Assembly: GCA_964467935.1 (NCBI GenBank)
Contig: CAYYKK010000141.1
Coordinates: 1 to 17,891 of the forward strand
Origin: CAYYKK01 sp964467935
GTDB taxonomy: Bacteria > Myxococcota_A > Polyangia > Polyangiales > Polyangiaceae
Reading direction: 5' to 3'
DNA: 17,891 nucleotides
The notes below the pieces were generated by a model, which was not told where the DNA came from, made no database searches, and worked only from the letters and a program-made list of their open reading frames with translations. Made by a program: the position numbers and the translations under genes. Positions 14,075 to 17,891 of this stretch are shown piece by piece. How positions within the stretch are numbered: position 1 is the first letter of the stretch; the number at the start of each line of letters is the position of its first letter.

Positions 14075-15697
14075 ATGCAGTCGTCCCAGACAGAGAGCCG
14101 TACGCTGCCCCCTCGGTCGTCGAGCGCGACGCGGCCTGCGGCGCCCCGCGTGAACGGACGCATCACGGATCGATACGGGATCAACGAGCACAACGTGGCG
14201 CTTCGACGCGCGCTCTTGAAGCTCGACGACGCGGACTGCGCGCTCCTCACGAAGCTCGTCCCGTGGGCGGAGCAGAACGCCGCCGCCATCGCCGAGGAGT
14301 TCTACGACGCGCAGCTCTCGTTCGCGCCGACGCGTGCGTTCCTGGAGGCCCTCGCCGCACGCCGCGCGACGACGTTGCCCGAGCTGAGGAAGCGGCTCGA
14401 GTCGGTGCAGGCCGCGCACTTCCGCTCCGCTTTCGACGGCGCTCGATCGCGATACGGCGTCGAGTACGTCGAGTCGCGCCTCGCGATCGGCGCGGTGCAC
14501 GACGCGGTCGGCCTCCCGTTCAAATGGTACGTCGGCTCGTACGCGGAGTACCTGCGGCTGACACGGCAGCACCTGCGCCGCTCGTACGACGACGCGGTCT
14601 TCCTCGAGCGAGCGTGCGACGCGGTCGGCAAGGTCTTCAACCTCGATTTGCAGGCGATCGGCGACTCGTTCTTCATGGCCACGCTCGAGTCGATCGGGCT
14701 CTCGGTGGAGGCCCTCGACGCGCCCCCGGAGGCGGACAAGACGGAGCTCGTCGGGCAGCTCAAGGGGCAAGTCGCGACGCTCCTCCGGCAAGCCAACGCC
14801 CTCGCCGACGGCCGCCTCGGCGACGCCGCGCTCGACGAGCGCGTCCCGGGCAACCTCGGCGACGCGATGGCGAGGATCATCGCGTCGCTGCGCGACACGA
14901 TGGCCCGGATCAACGAGAGCTCGCGGTCCCTCGCGGCCTCGAGCGGAGAGCTGACGGCGGTGAGCCGGCGGATGTCCGAGAGCGCGGGGGCCACGGCCCG
15001 ACAGGCGAGCGACGCGTGCATGGCGAGCGAGCTCGTGTGTCGGAGCGTGCAGAGCGTCGCCGGCGCGAGCGAGCAGATGACGACGAGCATCCGCGACATC
15101 GCGCGCAACGCTTCGGACGCGACCCGCGTCGCCAAGCACGCCGTCGCCGTCGCCGACGCGACGCGCGCGACGGTCGCGAAGCTCGGCGAGAGCAGCTCCG
15201 AGATCGGCAAGATCATCCGGGTCATCACCGCGATCGCACAGCAGACGAAGCTCCTCGCGCTGAACGCCACGATCGAAGCGGCGCGCGCCGGGGAGACCGG
15301 CAAGGGCTTCGCCGTGGTCGCCAACGAGGTGAAGGAGCTCGCGAAGGAGACCGCGCGGGCGACCGAGGACATCAGCCAGAAGATCGAGGCCATCCAGGAC
15401 GACACGGGCTGCGTCGTGTCGGCCATGGGCGAGATCTCCGGCATCATCGGCCAGGTCTGCGAAATCCAGGTCACGATCGCGAGCTCGGTCGAGGAGCAGA
15501 GCGCGACGACGCGGGACATCAGCGCCAGCATCTCCGAGGCCGCGCAGGGCAGCTCCGAGATCGCGACCCACATCCAGGCGACCGCGGAGCGCGCGCGGGA
15601 GACCTCCGAGGGAGCCTCGCGCACCGAGGCCGCCTCCGAGGAGCTCGTCGGCCTCGCAGTCGACCTCCGCGGGGTGGTCGAGCGCTACTCGAAATGA
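14075..15697 (+). CDS. Globin-coupled methyl-accepting chemotaxis protein (HemAT-like aerotaxis transducer)
   Basis: 540 residues with no hydrophobic membrane segment, so it is a soluble cytoplasmic receptor. Residues about 30-210 form a sensor globin. The block RLAIGAVHDAVGLPFKWYVG (135-154) carries His142 as the proximal heme ligand, and Tyr77 in EEFYDAQLSF is a candidate distal tyrosine. Family members bind O2 through heme and change kinase or chemotaxis output. Residues about 260-540 are a long coiled-coil signalling domain; its conserved hairpin lies at about 388-426 (KLLALNATIEAARAGETGKG, then FAVVANEVKELA). There is no CheW/CheR-binding pentapeptide at the C-terminus. No che genes are visible nearby, so its array partners must be encoded elsewhere. 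It is monocistronic in the window and has its own sigma-54-like promoter and dyad sites. Confidence 0.95.
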   Translation: MQSSQTESRTLPPRSSSATRPAAPRVNGRITDRYGINEHNVALRRALLKLDDADCALLTKLVPWAEQNAAAIAEEFYDAQLSFAPTRAFLEALAARRATTLPELRKRLESVQAAHFRSAFDGARSRYGVEYVESRLAIGAVHDAVGLPFKWYVGSYAEYLRLTRQHLRRSYDDAVFLERACDAVGKVFNLDLQAIGDSFFMATLESIGLSVEALDAPPEADKTELVGQLKGQVATLLRQANALADGRLGDAALDERVPGNLGDAMARIIASLRDTMARINESSRSLAASSGELTAVSRRMSESAGATARQASDACMASELVCRSVQSVAGASEQMTTSIRDIARNASDATRVAKHAVAVADATRATVAKLGESSSEIGKIIRVITAIAQQTKLLALNATIEAARAGETGKGFAVVANEVKELAKETARATEDISQKIEAIQDDTGCVVSAMGEISGIIGQVCEIQVTIASSVEEQSATTRDISASISEAAQGSSEIATHIQATAERARETSEGASRTEAASEELVGLAVDLRGVVERYSK

Positions 15698-15797
15698 AGC
15701 GCGTCAGCGCGAGCGAGCTCGAAACGTGATGAACCTCCGAAGGAAGAGCCCACGCGCCCGCGTCGCGGCGGGAAAGAAGGATCGAGTCCGACTGGAC

Positions 15798-15812
15798 GGC
15801 CCCACGGGGGCC
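15798..15812 (+). terminator. Small hairpin downstream of the chemoreceptor gene
   Basis: GGCCCC (15798-15803) pairs with GGGGCC (15807-15812) around a three-base loop, about 100 bases past the chemoreceptor stop. No T-tract follows directly; a run of six T occurs only about 42 bases later. A weak terminator candidate. Confidence 0.25.
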
Positions 15813-15863
15813 ATCGAGGCCTCCGCGGGGCGAGCTGGCGTCGGTGCGCAGCCCTTTTTTCGG

Positions 15864-15869
15864 TATGCT
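15864..15869 (+). promoter_or_regulatory. Possible -10 element giving a leaderless transcript
   Basis: TATGCT ends ten bases before the preferred ATG at 15880, preceded by a C/T-rich stretch. No Shine-Dalgarno sequence precedes either in-frame ATG (15865 or 15880) and no good -35 box is visible. The arrangement fits initiation at or near the A of ATG 15880, that is, a leaderless mRNA. This is tentative. Confidence 0.3.
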
Positions 15870-15879
15870 CGCGGCCCTC

Positions 15880-17891
15880 ATGTCCACGAAGAGCCTGCCG
15901 AAGCACGCGCGCGTCGTCGTCATCGGTGGAGGCGTGATCGGTTGCTCGGTCGCCTACCACCTCGCCCACGCGGGCTGGAAGGACGTCGTCCTCCTCGAGC
16001 GAGATCAGATCACGTCGGGCACGACGTGGCACGCGGCGGGCCTCATCGTCACCTTCGGCTCGACCTCCGAGACGTCGACCGAAATGCGCAAATACACGCG
16101 CGACCTCTACGCGCGACTCGAAGCGGAGACGGGGCTGTCGACCGGATTCAAGCCCGTCGGGTTCATCGAGGTCGCCGCCGACGCGGATCGCCTCGAAGAG
16201 TACCGCCGCGTCTCGGCCTTCAACCGGATCTGCGGCGTCGACGTCCACGAGATCTCGCCGAGGGAGGTGAAAGATCTCTTCCCCCTCGCGCACACCGACG
16301 ATCTCCTCGCGGGCTTCTACGTGAAGGAGGACGGGCGCGCGAACCCAGTCGATCTCACGATGGCGCTCGCCAAGGGCGCTCGCATGCAGGGGGCGACGAT
16401 CCTCGAGCAAGTCCCGGTGACGGGCCTGCTCACGAAGCGCGGACGCGTCACGGGCGTCTCCACGCCGCACGGGGACATCGAGGCCGAATACGTCGTGAAC
16501 TGCGCCGGCATGTGGGCGAGGCAGCTCGGCGCGAAGGCCGGCGTCAACATCCCCAACCAGTCGGCTGAGCACTATTACCTCATCACCGAGAAGATCCCCG
16601 GGCTCGAGGCGTCCTTCCCGGTGCTCGAGGACCCTGGCTCGTATGGCTATTTCCGAGAGGAGGTCGGCGGGCTCATGGTCGGCCTCTTCGAGCCCGTGTG
16701 CGCGCCCTGGCAGATCGAGGGCGTCCCCGAGGATTTCTCCTTCGGCGAGATCCAGCCCGACTGGGAGCGAATGGGCCCTTACGTGGAGAAGGCCATGCGC
16801 CGCGTCCCCGCCTCGCTCGAGGTCGGCGTGAAGAAGTTCTTCTGTGGTCCCGAGAGCTTCACCCCCGATCTACAGCCCATCGTCGGCGAGGCGCCCGAGC
16901 TCCGAAACTACTTCGTCGCCGCCGGGCTCAACTCGATCGGCATCCTCACCGGCGGCGGTCTGGGGCGCGTGCTCGCGCACTGGATCATGACCGGCCGCCC
17001 CGACGTGGACGTGACGGGGTTCAACATCGACCGGCTCCACACCTATCAATCGAACCCCGAATACCGTCGTACGCGTACGGTGGAGTCGCTCGGAATGGTC
17101 TATCAATGCCATTATCCGACGCGCTCGATGATGACCGCGCGCGGCGCGAAGAAGTCGGCGCTCCACGACCGGCTCGCCGCGAAAGGGGCCTATTTCAAGG
17201 ACGTGAGCGGCTGGGAAGGCCCCGACTGGTACGCGCCCGAGGGGACGAGCCCGACGGTCGACAGGCTGTCTTGGGGCCGCCCTTCGTGGTTTCCCCATTG
17301 GCGAGCAGAGCACGAGGCGACGCGCCAGGGCGTGATCCTCATGGACATGAGCTTCATGGCGAAGTTCCTCGTCCAGGGACGCGACGCGGGCAGGCTCCTC
17401 AATCACCTCTCGGCGAACGACGTCGACGCCCAGACCGGACAAATCACGTATACGCAATGGCTCAACGAGGGCGGCACGCTCGAGGCCGATCTGACGGTCA
17501 CGAAGCTCGACGAGGATCGGTATTGGGTCGTCGCCTCCGACACCGCCCACCGCCACGTGCACACCTGGATGCGGCGCCATTTCCCCGACGACGCGCACGC
17601 CTTCGTGACGGACGTCACGTCCGGCTACGCGCAGATCAACGTCCAAGGGCCGCGCTCGCGCGAGCTCTTGTCGATGGTCACGACCGAGGACCTCTCGAAC
17701 GAGGCCTTCCCATTCCGCGCCGCGAAGGAGATCGACGTCGGCTTCGCGCGCGCGCTCTGTGTCCGCATCACCTACCTCGGCGAGCTCGGCTACGAGCTCT
17801 ACGTGCCGACCGAGCAGGCGACGCACGTCTACGACCGCCTGGTCGAGGCCGGCTCGAAGGTGGGCCTCCGGCACGCCGGGCTCAAGGCGCT
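15880..17891 (+). CDS. Dimethylglycine/sarcosine dehydrogenase-like FAD protein (3' end outside window)
   Basis: At least 670 residues, open at the right edge. The N-terminal FAD-binding fold has VVVIGGGVIGCSVAYHLAHA (12-31) and LLERDQITSGTTWHAAGL (38-55). His51 in the TWHAAGL motif corresponds to the histidine that covalently carries FAD in dimethylglycine and sarcosine dehydrogenases. FAGLNSIGI-like sequence (AAGLNSIGILTGGGLG, about 347-362) closes the FAD domain. After a middle region with PEYRRTRTVESLGM comes a GcvT-like folate-binding domain from about residue 470 (LLNHLSANDVDAQTGQITY; INVQGPRSRELL; YLGELGYELYVP). The enzyme family oxidatively removes N-methyl groups and passes the one-carbon unit to tetrahydrofolate. 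Family members run to about 800-850 residues, so 130-180 are missing here. An in-frame ATG at 15865 would add five residues. Confidence 0.94.
   Translation, partial: MSTKSLPKHARVVVIGGGVIGCSVAYHLAHAGWKDVVLLERDQITSGTTWHAAGLIVTFGSTSETSTEMRKYTRDLYARLEAETGLSTGFKPVGFIEVAADADRLEEYRRVSAFNRICGVDVHEISPREVKDLFPLAHTDDLLAGFYVKEDGRANPVDLTMALAKGARMQGATILEQVPVTGLLTKRGRVTGVSTPHGDIEAEYVVNCAGMWARQLGAKAGVNIPNQSAEHYYLITEKIPGLEASFPVLEDPGSYGYFREEVGGLMVGLFEPVCAPWQIEGVPEDFSFGEIQPDWERMGPYVEKAMRRVPASLEVGVKKFFCGPESFTPDLQPIVGEAPELRNYFVAAGLNSIGILTGGGLGRVLAHWIMTGRPDVDVTGFNIDRLHTYQSNPEYRRTRTVESLGMVYQCHYPTRSMMTARGAKKSALHDRLAAKGAYFKDVSGWEGPDWYAPEGTSPTVDRLSWGRPSWFPHWRAEHEATRQGVILMDMSFMAKFLVQGRDAGRLLNHLSANDVDAQTGQITYTQWLNEGGTLEADLTVTKLDEDRYWVVASDTAHRHVHTWMRRHFPDDAHAFVTDVTSGYAQINVQGPRSRELLSMVTTEDLSNEAFPFRAAKEIDVGFARALCVRITYLGELGYELYVPTEQATHVYDRLVEAGSKVGLRHAGLKA

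Noticed and set aside
13664..15571. 635-codon minus-strand open frame
   Set aside because: Antisense to the globin-coupled receptor; Asp/Arg/Leu-rich shadow.
15852..15860. Run of six T as an intrinsic terminator tail
   Set aside because: No stem abuts it; the nearest hairpin ends about 40 bases earlier.
1..17891. CRISPR array, tRNA, rRNA, insertion sequence or phage genes
   Set aside because: No regularly spaced repeats, cloverleaf-like segments, transposase motifs or terminal inverted repeats were seen by eye on either strand.

Overview
The window is about 70% G+C with strong third-position G/C bias. It is packed with multidomain histidine kinases, a sigma-54-type response regulator and a soluble globin-coupled chemoreceptor. 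That mix suggests a large-genome member of the Myxococcota (Polyangia/Sandaracinaceae-like); this placement is inference from gene content and composition. A run of ten N at 6542-6551 marks a draft scaffold gap. No tRNA, rRNA, CRISPR array, transposase or phage gene was seen.

Layout. 1-210 is a membrane-protein tail cut by the left edge, convergent with a PAS-GAF histidine kinase (1795-227, minus). Divergent from that kinase, a tight operon runs right: an Ntn-hydrolase of peptidase family C69 (1856-3169), a monoamine-oxidase-like flavoenzyme (3166-4536) and a lipoprotein (from 4536). All three are joined by start/stop overlaps. The lipoprotein frame has no stop before it runs antisense into the next unit. 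That unit is a minus-strand pair: a small protein (8246-7791) coupled by an ATGA overlap to a PAS-PAS-kinase-receiver hybrid (7794-5748), which the N gap interrupts.

Divergent from the pair is an NtrC-family regulator (8454-9846) split by one extra G between receiver and AAA+ domain. One base after it lies a 91-residue protein that looks like an isolated kinase dimerisation/phosphotransfer domain. A receiver-PAS-kinase-receiver hybrid (12088-10127, minus) converges on it. Divergent again is a hybrid kinase homologue that has lost the phospho-accepting His, the N-box Asn, the G2 box and the receiver Asp (12112-13734): a pseudokinase. A 340-base intergenic region follows, holding repeated GTCA-N6-TGAC dyads and a good sigma-54 -24/-12 match. 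It precedes a globin-coupled, membrane-free methyl-accepting protein (14075-15697). The window ends inside a dimethylglycine/sarcosine dehydrogenase-like flavoprotein (15880 onward).

Working together (inference). 5.7-15.7 kb reads as one signalling neighbourhood: two active hybrid kinases, a stand-alone histidine phosphotransfer candidate, a sigma-54 activator, a pseudokinase and an oxygen/heme-sensing chemoreceptor whose upstream region looks sigma-54 dependent. The flanking flavoenzymes and the C69 hydrolase fit amine and N-methylamine catabolism. Nothing in the sequence directly ties that metabolism to the signalling genes.
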